A stretch of DNA of 10,827 nucleotides, taken from the NCBI GenBank assembly GCA_018267355.1, contig JAFDYP010000593.1, positions 1 through 10,827 on the forward strand, given 5' to 3'. The translations under genes and the position numbers were made by a program. Shown piece after piece: positions 1 through 6,210 of the stretch. The notes below the pieces were generated by a model. The model saw only the letters and a list, made by a program, of their open reading frames with translations, was not told the origin of the DNA and did no database searches. Each line of letters opens with the position of its first letter. Position 1 is the first letter of the stretch. The DNA is from Bacteroidota bacterium. Its GTDB lineage: Bacteria; Bacteroidota; Bacteroidia; Chitinophagales; LD1.

Positions 1-95
1 AAAACGGTTTCCGCCCTCGGACCATGTACTGATGATGCACAATTAGATTTTGGCTGACGGCCGGTGCCTTCCCATTTTATCACTGCCGAAAACCT

Positions 96-103
96 TATAT
101 TTG
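96..103 (+). promoter_or_regulatory. Bacteroidota -7 box for the agu operon
   Basis: TATATTTG matches the Bacteroidota -7 consensus TAnnTTTG exactly and ends 19 nt before the aguB start. The cytochrome, tetR and zinc-ribbon genes in this window show a similar distance (18-21 nt). A -33 TTTG is not evident at the expected spacing; only a T-run (75-78) lies nearby. The transcript leader would be very short. The assignment is inferred from consensus and position. Confidence 0.55.
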
Positions 104-122
104 CAGCCTCAAAAAATGGGCA

Positions 123-992
123 ATGGCTAAGGTAAAGATAGGGACAGTGCAGATGAGCTGTGTGGCGGATAAGGCCACCAATCTACAGAAAGCTATAGAG
201 CAGGTGCGCATAGCCGCCGCCAAAGGCGCGCATATCGTTTGCCTGCAGGAGCTTTTCACCTCACTGTACTTTTGTGATGTAGAGGACCATGACAATTTTG
301 CCCTCGCTGAGGCTATACCCGGCCCATCTACTGATGCACTATCTGCCGTGGCAAAGGAGCTGAACGTGGTCATCATCGCATCCCTCTTTGAGCGCCGCGC
401 GCAGGGTCTGTACCACAATACGACAGCTGTGCTGGATGCCGATGGTACCTACCTGGGCAAATACCGCAAGATGCACATACCCGATGATCCGGGCTACTAT
501 GAGAAGTTCTACTTCACACCCGGCGATATGGGCTACAAGGTTTTCAAGACAAAATATGCTACGATAGGTGTGCTGATCTGCTGGGACCAGTGGTACCCGG
601 AGGCCAGCCGCATCACGGCGCTCATGGGTGCGGAGCTCATGTTTTACCCTACAGCTATCGGCTGGGCACACAGGCAGAATGCTGAGACCAATGCCGAGCA
701 GTACAATGCCTGGCAGACCATACAGCGCTCACATGCGGTAGCCAACGGTGTGCCAGTGGTGAGCGTAAACCGCGTGGGCGATGAAGGGGATATGAAATTC
801 TGGGGCGGCAGCTTCATCGCCAATCCATTTGGTACGCTGATCTATAAGGCCTCTCATGATGAAGAGGAAACCGTAGTGACAGAGGTAGACCTGGCCAACT
901 CAGAATATTATCGTACACACTGGCCCTTCCTGCGAGACCGTCGCATAGATAGCTACGAGCCTATCACCAGGCGTTTTATTGATAACGACTAA
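123..992 (+). CDS. aguB: N-carbamoylputrescine amidase
   Basis: This cytoplasmic nitrilase-superfamily enzyme hydrolyses N-carbamoylputrescine to putrescine, CO2 and ammonia, the last step of the agmatine route to polyamines. The 289-residue protein is of normal length for the family. The Glu-Lys-Cys catalytic triad is visible: E43 in LQELF, K116 in KYRKMHIP and C153 in LICWDQWYPE. The segment DDPGYYEKFYF after the lysine is characteristic of the AguB branch and argues against a generic nitrilase. The start at 123 follows a -7 box by 19 nt; a nearby ATG at 116 is out of frame and stops after four codons. aguA follows after 41 nt on the same strand, giving both enzymes for agmatine to putrescine. 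Arginine decarboxylase, which would supply agmatine, is not in the window. Confidence 0.95.
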   Translation: MAKVKIGTVQMSCVADKATNLQKAIEQVRIAAAKGAHIVCLQELFTSLYFCDVEDHDNFALAEAIPGPSTDALSAVAKELNVVIIASLFERRAQGLYHNTTAVLDADGTYLGKYRKMHIPDDPGYYEKFYFTPGDMGYKVFKTKYATIGVLICWDQWYPEASRITALMGAELMFYPTAIGWAHRQNAETNAEQYNAWQTIQRSHAVANGVPVVSVNRVGDEGDMKFWGGSFIANPFGTLIYKASHDEEETVVTEVDLANSEYYRTHWPFLRDRRIDSYEPITRRFIDND

Positions 993-1033
993 GACCTTCT
1001 AATCTTCGGCTGTGTCGGAGACTCAAATACAGT

Positions 1034-2098
1034 ATGAGCAAGACTCCTAAAGAACTCGGATATTATTTTCCTGCAGAATGGCACAAACATACTGCCACCT
1101 GGCTCAGCTGGCCGCACAAGGAAGCAAGCTGGCCCGGCAAGATACATACAGTGTATGGCCCGTATGCAAAGTTCATCAAAGCAGTGAGCGAAGGTGAGCT
1201 GGTCTGCATCAATGTAGCCGGTGCCGAGATGGAGGCTTTCGCCAAAGAGCAACTGCTGAAAGAAGGTGTAGACCTGAGCAAGATCAAATTTTACCGCCAG
1301 CCTACCAATGATGCCTGGTGTCGTGATCATGGCCCTGCTTTTCTTATCCGCAAGGATCAGCATGAAGCCCCCCTTGGGGGTTTGGGGGCCAAAGTAGTAG
1401 TAGACTGGGGCTACAATGCCTGGGGCGATAAATATCCTCCCTACGATCTGGATGATGTGATCCCTACACTGATAGGAGAGAAGTATGATATTCCTGTCTT
1501 CCATCCCGGCATCGTGATGGAGGGCGGCTCGGTAGACTTCAATGGTGCCGGCACTATCCTCACCACCACAGCCTGCCTGCTCAATAAGAATCGCAACCCA
1601 CACCTTACGAAAGAGCAGATAGAAGAATACCTGAAGAGCTACTACGGTGCAGAGCAGATCCTCTGGCTGGGAGATGGCATCGTAGGCGATGACACAGACG
1701 GCCACATAGATGATATCACCCGCTTTGTGAATGAGGACACCGTAGTGACAGTAGTGGAGGAAAATGAAGCAGACGAAAACTACCACCTGCTGCAAGAAAA
1801 CCTGGCCGAGCTAAAGAAGATGCGTCTGCCTGATGGCAGGCCACTCAACATCATAGAGCTGCCTATGCCCGACCCGGTGATCTACGATGATCAGCGTCTG
1901 CCTGCATCTTATGCCAATTTCTACATTGCCAACGCCTGCGTAGCCGTCCCTACCTTTCGCTGCGCAAAAGACCAGAAAGCGCTGGATATTCTCACGAAGT
2001 GTTTCCCCGATAGGAAGGTGATCGGCATAGATAGTACCGATGTGATCTGGGGCCTCGGTAGCTGGCACTGCCTGAGTCAGCAGGAGCCTGCGGTGTAG
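1034..2098 (+). CDS. aguA: Agmatine deiminase (agmatine iminohydrolase)
   Basis: It converts agmatine to N-carbamoylputrescine and ammonia, feeding the amidase encoded 41 nt upstream. The 354-residue protein belongs to the peptidyl-arginine-deiminase-like family (PAD_porph). Visible signature segments are NDAWCRDHGPAF (92-103), MEGGSVDFNG (162-171), DTDGHIDD with H224, and the C-terminal GLGSWHCLSQQ, whose C346 should be the nucleophilic cysteine. The active-site set therefore looks intact. No signal peptide is seen, which favours the cytoplasmic agmatine deiminase over secreted peptidyl-arginine deiminases. One oddity is a short stretch, about residues 109-119 (QHEAPLGGLGA), between two conserved strands; it is encoded by a C-tract/G-tract sequence that resembles an intergenic repeat (see the repeat entry). 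The gene ends close to a convergent gene, and I see no strong terminator in the 31 nt between them. Confidence 0.95.
   Translation: MSKTPKELGYYFPAEWHKHTATWLSWPHKEASWPGKIHTVYGPYAKFIKAVSEGELVCINVAGAEMEAFAKEQLLKEGVDLSKIKFYRQPTNDAWCRDHGPAFLIRKDQHEAPLGGLGAKVVVDWGYNAWGDKYPPYDLDDVIPTLIGEKYDIPVFHPGIVMEGGSVDFNGAGTILTTTACLLNKNRNPHLTKEQIEEYLKSYYGAEQILWLGDGIVGDDTDGHIDDITRFVNEDTVVTVVEENEADENYHLLQENLAELKKMRLPDGRPLNIIELPMPDPVIYDDQRLPASYANFYIANACVAVPTFRCAKDQKALDILTKCFPDRKVIGIDSTDVIWGLGSWHCLSQQEPAV
1365..1390. repeat. REP-like C-tract/G-tract element inside aguA
   Basis: After AAG the sequence runs six C, TT, five G, TTT, five G, then CC. GCCCCC at 1367-1372 can pair with GGGGGC at 1384-1389, or the C-run can pair with the nearer G-run across TT. 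From general knowledge, Bacteroidota genomes carry many intergenic palindromic repeats built from C-runs and G-runs of this type, and this copy resembles them in composition and order. Here it is in frame, encodes APLGGLG, and falls in a loop position that I expect to vary in length among agmatine deiminases. Its identity as a dispersed repeat is an inference, because only one copy lies in the window. Confidence 0.5.
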
Positions 2099-2129
2099 AG
2101 ATGCATCATTATGTGTCTTCTCAAATGAC

Positions 2130-2549
2130 TTACTTACCCGCAGCCTTGTCTTTCTCTTTTTGGGCTTTCTCTTTCTTGATCCGGCGGATTTCTTTTTTGC
2201 TCAGCCCGGTCTCATTGCTGATCTCGCCTACAGATTTATCGCTGTCCAGCATCTCACCTACTTTATCCTTGTAGTCCTTTTGTATGATCTGCTGCTTCAC
2301 CGGAGCTGTTTTATCCAGTTTGGGGGCGGGGTGAGTAGAGTCTGATGTGGTCGTGTCAGGGGAGAAGACCTGCGATACCTTATGATAGGCCCATGCACCG
2401 CCGCCTATGAGCAGCAGTATCACGATAGCAGTGATCACCAGTTTTACCTGCCTGCGCTTTTTGCTCGGGGTACTGATGCCGCAGTAGGGGCATTTCTCAG
2501 CCGCGTCGCTTACTTCTTTGCCGCATTCCCTGCACGGTACGAGTGCCAT
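2130..2549 (-). CDS. Zinc-ribbon single-pass membrane protein, function unknown
   Basis: The 139-residue protein has three parts. An N-terminal zinc ribbon has two CxxC knuckles (C6/C9 and C20/C23, in CRECG and CPYCG). A basic stretch, KKRR, precedes one transmembrane helix at about 36-56. A polar, Lys-rich tail follows. The positive-inside rule places the ribbon in the cytoplasm and the tail outside the inner membrane. Residues 104-128 of the tail (from DKSVGEISNETGLSKKEIRR onward) look like a two-helix, HTH-like or 'resolvase-type' motif, which would be odd outside the cytoplasm. The ATG at 2549 puts MALVPCRECG at the N terminus, as is common for zinc-ribbon proteins. It is the last gene of the minus-strand group and converges on aguA. 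I do not recognise a specific function. Confidence 0.85.
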   Translation of the reverse strand: MALVPCRECGKEVSDAAEKCPYCGISTPSKKRRQVKLVITAIVILLLIGGGAWAYHKVSQVFSPDTTTSDSTHPAPKLDKTAPVKQQIIQKDYKDKVGEMLDSDKSVGEISNETGLSKKEIRRIKKEKAQKEKDKAAGK

Positions 2550-2560
2550 AGATATATTTT

Positions 2561-2596
2561 GATGCAGCGGCTAAAATACAGAAACTCAGCCGCATC
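2561..2596. repeat. Imperfect inverted repeat between the haem protein and zinc-ribbon genes
   Basis: GATGCAGCGGCT (2561-2572) faces AGCCGCATC (2588-2596) and pairs with a 3-nt bulge around a 15-nt loop. It lies just after the haem-protein stop (2608, - strand) and overlaps the putative -7 box of the next gene. It may be a weak terminator or attenuator, but no clear U-run follows on the minus strand. Confidence 0.35.
2571..2578 (-). promoter_or_regulatory. Possible -7 box for the zinc-ribbon gene
   Basis: On the minus strand TATTTTAG differs from TAnnTTTG at one position and ends 21 nt before the ATG at 2549. No good -33 TTTG is present; the nearest is TTCG at N20. This is a weak call supported mainly by spacing. 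Confidence 0.3.
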
Positions 2597-2607
2597 CACG
2601 AATGGTG

Positions 2608-3108
2608 CTATTCCGCCTTGCGTGTAGGCCGCTTCAGGCTGTCTGCCGGGTAGGTAGCCTTCATCGTATCCATGATACCCTGTGCCCATTGTGTCAGGAT
2701 GGTGCGCTGGTCGGCGCTCAGTATGGCATCCTTGTGTATCAGTGTGTATGACTCCAGCGGCATCTTCTTATCATCCACCATTTTGATCATTTCTTCCAGC
2801 TTGTGGTACTGGCGCCGCGGGCTGTAGGTGGCAAACTCTGAGAAGTTGAGCTCTTCCTTACCCTCATTTACGTGATGGGTGAGCCAGGAGGCCACCGGCT
2901 GCACATTGGCGTACCACGGATAGATAGTATAGTTGCTATGGCAGTCATAGCAGGCGGGCTGCAGTATCTGGCTGACCTGTGCCGGCACCGCATAGACGGT
3001 AGCGATGCTGTGAGACTGATCGTTTGACTCATTACGCGCCGGGCGGTAGAGCTGTATGGCTACGAGTACCACTATGATACCCAGTATGATCTTGGTAGAG
3101 GATTTCAT
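2608..3108 (-). CDS. Haem-binding domain protein, membrane-anchored monohaem c type
   Basis: The 166-residue protein begins with an uncleaved-looking hydrophobic anchor (about 6-22), followed by a periplasmic domain. One CxxCH haem c motif is present (C53-C56-H57, in ACYDCHSN), with the family-typical HSNYTIYPWYANVQP after it and a probable axial methionine M116 in KKMPLES. This order fits the Haem_bd family (PF14376), which is common in Bacteroidota and has an unassigned redox role. The start is supported because the anchor begins within a few residues of the ATG. The gene lies downstream of a strong hairpin that should end transcription of the preceding gene, so it probably has its own promoter. 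A -7-like box lies only 4 nt before the ATG. A dihaem cytochrome is encoded two genes upstream, so both may serve envelope electron transfer, but no partner oxidase is in view. Confidence 0.88.
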   Translation of the reverse strand: MKSSTKIILGIIVVLVAIQLYRPARNESNDQSHSIATVYAVPAQVSQILQPACYDCHSNYTIYPWYANVQPVASWLTHHVNEGKEELNFSEFATYSPRRQYHKLEEMIKMVDDKKMPLESYTLIHKDAILSADQRTILTQWAQGIMDTMKATYPADSLKRPTRKAE

Positions 3109-3112
3109 ACTT

Positions 3113-3120
3113 CAAACTTA
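3113..3120 (-). promoter_or_regulatory. -7-like box immediately before the haem-protein start
   Basis: On the minus strand TAAGTTTG matches TAnnTTTG exactly but ends only 4 nt before the ATG. The other candidate promoters in this window lie 18-21 nt from their start codons. A TTTA lies 18 nt upstream as a poor -33. If real, transcription would start at or next to the ATG. Confidence 0.35.
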
Positions 3121-3145
3121 CTTGATTTGTTAAATACCTAAATGG

Positions 3146-3171
3146 CAAAGGCGGCCAATGGGCCGCCTTTG
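3146..3171 (-). terminator. Strong hairpin terminator after the T9SS protein gene
   Basis: CAAAGGCGGCC (3146-3156) and GGCCGCCTTTG (3161-3171) form a perfect 11-bp GC-rich stem with the loop AATG. It begins 21 nt after the stop of the minus-strand gene ending at 3193. No long U-run follows on either strand, so it is not a textbook rho-independent terminator, although its position fits transcript termination or 3'-end protection. Confidence 0.7.
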
Positions 3172-3192
3172 TAGACGTATACTCAGTGATTT

Positions 3193-4290
3193 CTAGTTTT
3201 TTATGACTTTGTAGGTAGCTGTATTATTCTGGCTGTGCATACGCACCAGGTACATACCGGTGGCCAGACCGGAGAGGTCCAGCGTAGTATGGTCTCCTGC
3301 TATGATGCCATGTGCATGCTGCGCACCGTCTATACCATATACCTCATAGCCCAGGTCACTGATAGCAGCCTTGACAGCTACATTCACCGTGCCGCTGGTG
3401 ATGGTAGGGTAGACGCTGAGTGCATTGGTCAGGGTCGGATCATTGATACCAGCTACTACAAAGTTAACTGCACTCGAAGTGCTGGTGCAGCTACCGGAGG
3501 TAGTCACATCTACGGTGTATGATCCCGAGGCGGTAGGGGTGTACGTGGATGACGTTGCGCCATTTACTACATTACCGTTTAGGTACCAGGTATAGCTGGT
3601 GCCGTTAGACGGGGTAGCCGTCAGGGTAGTAGCGCCTGCGCTTATAGCTGCTGATGGGCAGCTGGTGGCCTCAGTGATGGTCAGTGGAGATGCCTGCTGT
3701 GATTTGTCTCCGGTTTGATTGCCGGTGGCATTCACAGCTTGTATCACGCCATATATCTTTACGTCTCCGGTACCTGCTGCGGGCGCTGTCCAGTTGATCG
3801 TTTCTGTATATACCGTACCGCTGCCGCCAGAGCCTGATGAAGGCGAGAGGAAGCCGGACTGCTCTATCACAGGTATAGGCAGAAAGGACTGCGCAGTGCT
3901 CGTATTGCGTACACTGCTAGGCAGGCTGGAGCTCCATGTACCAGCCTGTACATTGCTATTGCCTCCTGCGCTCGCTGCTGTGATACTGACGAGCTGAAAG
4001 CCAAACTTAGGCAGCGTAGAGCCGGTACCATTGGTAGCAGTGATCTTCACACTATAGCTGCCGCCGGGCACATAGCTGGTCACAGGCGTACCTGCAGAGT
4101 CAAACTCAAGGACAGTACCCAGTGAACTGGTCAGTGTGCTGGTATGGCAGCCACCACCACCGCAGGCAGCAGTGCCGCCGTCAGATCCGGTACAGTTTGC
4201 GCCGGCATCATGAGCAGGGCCGGGACGGTAGCTGCAGAGTAGTACAGCGACCAGAGCAGAGAAGGTCAGCAGTGTAATTTTGTTCTTCAT
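3193..4290 (-). CDS. Secreted choice-of-anchor-V-like protein with Ig-like and T9SS type A sorting domains
   Basis: The 365-residue protein starts with a signal peptide (about 1-20), so export through Sec is expected. Residues 25-205 form a Ser/Thr/Gly-rich beta domain resembling the choice-of-anchor V/Reeler-like family. Its N-terminal end, AHDAGANCTGSDGG then CGGGGCHTS, sits where family members often carry a haem-type CxxCH. Here the cysteines C43 and C48 are four residues apart (CX4CH, H49). Residues 210-278 look like an Ig/PKD-like domain (SYTWYLNGN, GSYTVDVTTSG). Residues 285-365 are a typical type IX sorting tail: ALSVYPTITSG, then GIDGA, then LATGMYLVRM and a Lys-rich end. The protein should therefore be moved across the outer membrane and attached to or released from the surface. 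The exact role is unknown. The gene lies 128 nt downstream of the cytochrome gene and is followed by a hairpin. I see no convincing promoter directly upstream. Confidence 0.87.
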   Translation of the reverse strand: MKNKITLLTFSALVAVLLCSYRPGPAHDAGANCTGSDGGTAACGGGGCHTSTLTSSLGTVLEFDSAGTPVTSYVPGGSYSVKITATNGTGSTLPKFGFQLVSITAASAGGNSNVQAGTWSSSLPSSVRNTSTAQSFLPIPVIEQSGFLSPSSGSGGSGTVYTETINWTAPAAGTGDVKIYGVIQAVNATGNQTGDKSQQASPLTITEATSCPSAAISAGATTLTATPSNGTSYTWYLNGNVVNGATSSTYTPTASGSYTVDVTTSGSCTSTSSAVNFVVAGINDPTLTNALSVYPTITSGTVNVAVKAAISDLGYEVYGIDGAQHAHGIIAGDHTTLDLSGLATGMYLVRMHSQNNTATYKVIKN

Positions 4291-4355
4291 TGACGTAAAT
4301 GTTTCGGTGAATTATTTTTAGCGTTGCTGAAAATATGACAAATCAATGACACACA

Positions 4356-4380
4356 CCGGCAAAATTATTGTCGGAACAAT
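4356..4380. repeat. Overlapping small inverted repeats upstream of the T9SS protein gene
   Basis: CCGGCAA (4356-4362) faces TTGTCGG (4368-4374) with one mismatch. ATTGT (4367-4371) faces ACAAT (4376-4380) around CGGA. The site lies 66-90 nt upstream of the minus-strand ATG at 4290, in the 128-nt spacer after the cytochrome gene. It could be a regulator site or a weak 3' hairpin; neither is proven. Confidence 0.25.
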
Positions 4381-4418
4381 GATTTAACAATTTGATATGC
4401 AGAAAGCTAACGGACTAA

Positions 4419-5411
4419 TTAGTTGGACGCTACCTGTGGCGCATCGAGGTCTACATCATACTGACGGTTTACCTCGTTCTCTATCTTAGGTACCGCGCGC
4501 AGGTATTGCCAGATGGCATGCACCTCATTATCTGTCAGGGCGTTGTATGGCAGCATAGGGAATCGGAGCGAATGCCCGTCCTTGTTCTTCTGCTCATGCA
4601 TAGCCCTGCGGAAGTCATCTTCAGTCCAGCTACCTATACCCGTTTTTTCATCCAGCGTGATATTAGCGGTAAAGATCTTGTTGCTCGCCAGGTTCAGCAT
4701 GGTATTGCCGCCACCGCAGTAGCCGAGAGACTTCTCCGGACTGGCCATATCCAGCTTGGTAAAGTCTGCTGAGTGGCAGGTGTAGCAGTCATAGCGGCCC
4801 GTCACCAGGTATTTGCCGTACTCGGTCACATTCGTAGTATCTGGCTGCGGTACTACAGCGGTAGGGTAAGGGAGCGGTTTGAAAGCTACCAGGCAGAGGA
4901 ACTTGACCAGCAGGCTCGGCTGTGATGGTACTGTAGCCTCTTCAGTAGAGGCCAGCTGCGGATCATCTGAGCGCAGCCATACGATCACACTTTTCAGGTC
5001 CTCATCACTCAGGTGGCCGAACTTAGGCATATATATAGGTGCATACTGGCCGTTTTTCCTGACCCCCGTACGGAGGAAATAGGCTAGCTCACTGTCCGTC
5101 CAGCCGCCGATACCGTGATCTTTGCTATGCGTGATATTGGCAGAGTAGATCGTGCCAAATTCCTTTGGCAGCTCTGTCAGCTGCCTGCCTACCAGTTTGT
5201 TGTCTTTGCCGCGGTGGCAGACCATGCATTGTACACTGGCTATTTTGGTGCCCTGCACCAGGCGCTCTGGTGTCACTTCAGCCTTAAAGTCAGGTATCTG
5301 TGGAGCGTCATACTTTGGTACGCCGCGCACCTCCAGAAAGGTGACAAAACCGCCGGCTAACACAATGACCAGCACAAGGGTATACAATAGTATACGAACT
5401 ATTTTTTTCAT
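4419..5411 (-). CDS. Membrane-anchored dihaem cytochrome c
   Basis: The 330-residue protein carries an N-terminal hydrophobic anchor (about 5-25) and two cytochrome c domains facing the periplasm. Haem motifs are C62-MV-C65-H66 (QCMVCHRG) and C209-YT-C212-H213 (DCYTCHSA). Likely axial methionines are M128 (YMPKFG) and M286 (FPMLPY). The two halves look like an internal duplication: SANITHSKDHGIGGWTDSEL (90-109) matches TANITLDEKTGIGSWTEDDF (248-267). This pattern is seen in cytochrome subunits of membrane dehydrogenases and related electron carriers. No dehydrogenase is encoded beside it, so its partner is unknown. It is divergent from tetR across 153 nt and has a good promoter of its own. 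A half-site of the tetR palindrome overlaps that promoter, so control by TetR is possible. Confidence 0.92.
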   Translation of the reverse strand: MKKIVRILLYTLVLVIVLAGGFVTFLEVRGVPKYDAPQIPDFKAEVTPERLVQGTKIASVQCMVCHRGKDNKLVGRQLTELPKEFGTIYSANITHSKDHGIGGWTDSELAYFLRTGVRKNGQYAPIYMPKFGHLSDEDLKSVIVWLRSDDPQLASTEEATVPSQPSLLVKFLCLVAFKPLPYPTAVVPQPDTTNVTEYGKYLVTGRYDCYTCHSADFTKLDMASPEKSLGYCGGGNTMLNLASNKIFTANITLDEKTGIGSWTEDDFRRAMHEQKNKDGHSLRFPMLPYNALTDNEVHAIWQYLRAVPKIENEVNRQYDVDLDAPQVASN

Positions 5412-5429
5412 GAATTGGGTTTAGGCTGG

Positions 5430-5460
5430 TAAAGCTATGATAATGGTCATACATACCAAA
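5430..5460 (-). promoter_or_regulatory. Promoter of the cytochrome c gene, with a half operator over its -33 box
   Basis: Read on the minus strand, TTTG (plus-strand 5457-5460) is followed by exactly 19 nt and then TAGCTTTA (5430-5437), a one-mismatch fit to TAnnTTTG. The -7 box ends 18 nt before the ATG at 5411. The -33 box lies within TTTGGTA (5454-5460), which matches one arm of the palindrome at 5504-5525. Confidence 0.65.
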
Positions 5461-5503
5461 TTTTTACAATGACTGCATTTAACATTTTACCCCAAACATT
5501 TTT

Positions 5504-5525
5504 ACCTACCAATCGTTTGGTAAGT
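5504..5525. promoter_or_regulatory. Probable TetR operator (22-bp palindrome)
   Basis: TACCAA (5507-5512) and TTGGTA (5517-5522) are perfect inverted arms around TCGT. The symmetry extends to AC (5504-5505) and GT (5524-5525) with one mismatched pair. Length and symmetry suit a TetR-family dimer site. The right arm contains the TTTG that serves as the -33 box of the tetR promoter, so binding should block transcription of tetR and the fad genes behind it. Identity of the bound protein is inferred from adjacency. Confidence 0.75.
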
Positions 5526-5546
5526 AGAAAAAGCTTTCTAGTTTCG
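5516..5546 (+). promoter_or_regulatory. Promoter of the tetR-fadN-fadA operon
   Basis: The -33 box TTTG (5516-5519), a 19-nt spacer and the -7 box TAGTTTCG (5539-5546, one mismatch to TAnnTTTG) fit the Bacteroidota consensus. The -7 box ends 18 nt before the tetR ATG. The -33 box is embedded in the palindrome at 5504-5525. Confidence 0.68.
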
Positions 5547-5564
5547 TAGACCAATTAATAATTT

Positions 5565-6164
5565 ATGCCTAAGCAAAAAGTAGACGAGCAGCTGATCATC
5601 ATCGAGTCGCTCAAGCTATTTCGCAAGCAGAGCTACTACCACACCTCTATGGCAGACATAGCGGCAGCCTGTGGCCTGCAGAAGGGCTCCCTCTACCATT
5701 ACTTTCCCAGCAAGGAGGACCTGATGAAAAAGGTCATCCGTACTGTACACGAATATTTCAAGAGCAAGGTCTTCGCCTTTGCCTATGATAAGAGCCTGAC
5801 CCCTAACGACCGTTTGGAAAAACTCTTTGATGCCGCAGAGGAGATATTTCTCAATGAAGAGACCGGCTCCCTGATGGGCAACGTAGGAGTAGAGAGCGCC
5901 CTCATGGTGCCGGAGTTTGCCGAGCTGGTGCGCCACTTCTTCACTGACTTCTTCCACGCTATCAAGACCATCTATCTGGACAAGTACCCGGAGGATATAG
6001 CTGATGAGCTGGCCGAGCGCAGTGTGGCTGAGATAGAGGGCAGCCTCATGTTCTCACGTGTATTCAATGATCACTCCTATCTCAAGAATACTATCAAGCG
6101 CGTACTAAACCGCCTGGAGAAGAGCAATGTGACCAAGCGCGTAGAGATGGAGAAAATAAACTGA
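5565..6164 (+). CDS. TetR/AcrR family transcriptional regulator, probable repressor of the fad operon
   Basis: The 199-residue protein has a TetR-type N-terminal HTH: TSMADIAAACGLQKGSLYHY (27-46), then FPSKEDLMKKV. It is followed by an all-helical ligand and dimer domain of normal length. It would bind DNA as a dimer; the palindrome 39 nt upstream of its start is the obvious target, which implies autoregulation. fadN begins 46 nt downstream with no promoter-like boxes in the gap, so the three genes are probably co-transcribed. By analogy with other TetR regulators of fatty-acid degradation, such as B. subtilis FadR, the inducer may be an acyl-CoA, but nothing in the sequence proves this. The C-terminal domain is too divergent to assign a ligand by eye. 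Confidence 0.9.
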   Translation: MPKQKVDEQLIIIESLKLFRKQSYYHTSMADIAAACGLQKGSLYHYFPSKEDLMKKVIRTVHEYFKSKVFAFAYDKSLTPNDRLEKLFDAAEEIFLNEETGSLMGNVGVESALMVPEFAELVRHFFTDFFHAIKTIYLDKYPEDIADELAERSVAEIEGSLMFSRVFNDHSYLKNTIKRVLNRLEKSNVTKRVEMEKIN

Positions 6165-6210
6165 CAACCTTTTCAACTATAAAACACTAAAAACTTCAAA
6201 TAACACCAAC

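Noticed and set aside
1..25. Possible divergent gene start on the minus strand (ATG at 25, reading MVRGRKPF)
   Set aside because: Only eight codons are visible before the window edge and no good promoter precedes it. It could be the start of a real gene but cannot be supported here.
116..130. Upstream ATG giving a four-codon frame overlapping the aguB start
   Set aside because: ATG at 116 reads MGNG then stops; it is too short and probably due to chance in an A/G-rich leader, although an effect on aguB initiation cannot be excluded.
989..1795. A 268-codon open frame on the minus strand opposite aguA
   Set aside because: It lies wholly over a confidently identified enzyme gene, shows no domain I recognise, and its composition follows from the codon pattern of aguA on the other strand.
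2099..2129. GATGCATC palindrome as a bidirectional terminator between aguA and the zinc-ribbon gene
   Set aside because: Eight bases with no loop cannot form a hairpin, and no U-run follows on either strand.
2318..2332. G-rich stretch in the zinc-ribbon gene as a second copy of the aguA repeat
   Set aside because: It has TTTGGGGG followed by CGGGG but lacks the C-run arm, so it cannot form the same hairpin and is explained by coding.
4240..4290. Lipoprotein signal in the T9SS protein because of C19 in the leader
   Set aside because: The residues before C19 (VLL) do not fit a lipobox, so signal peptidase I cleavage is more likely.
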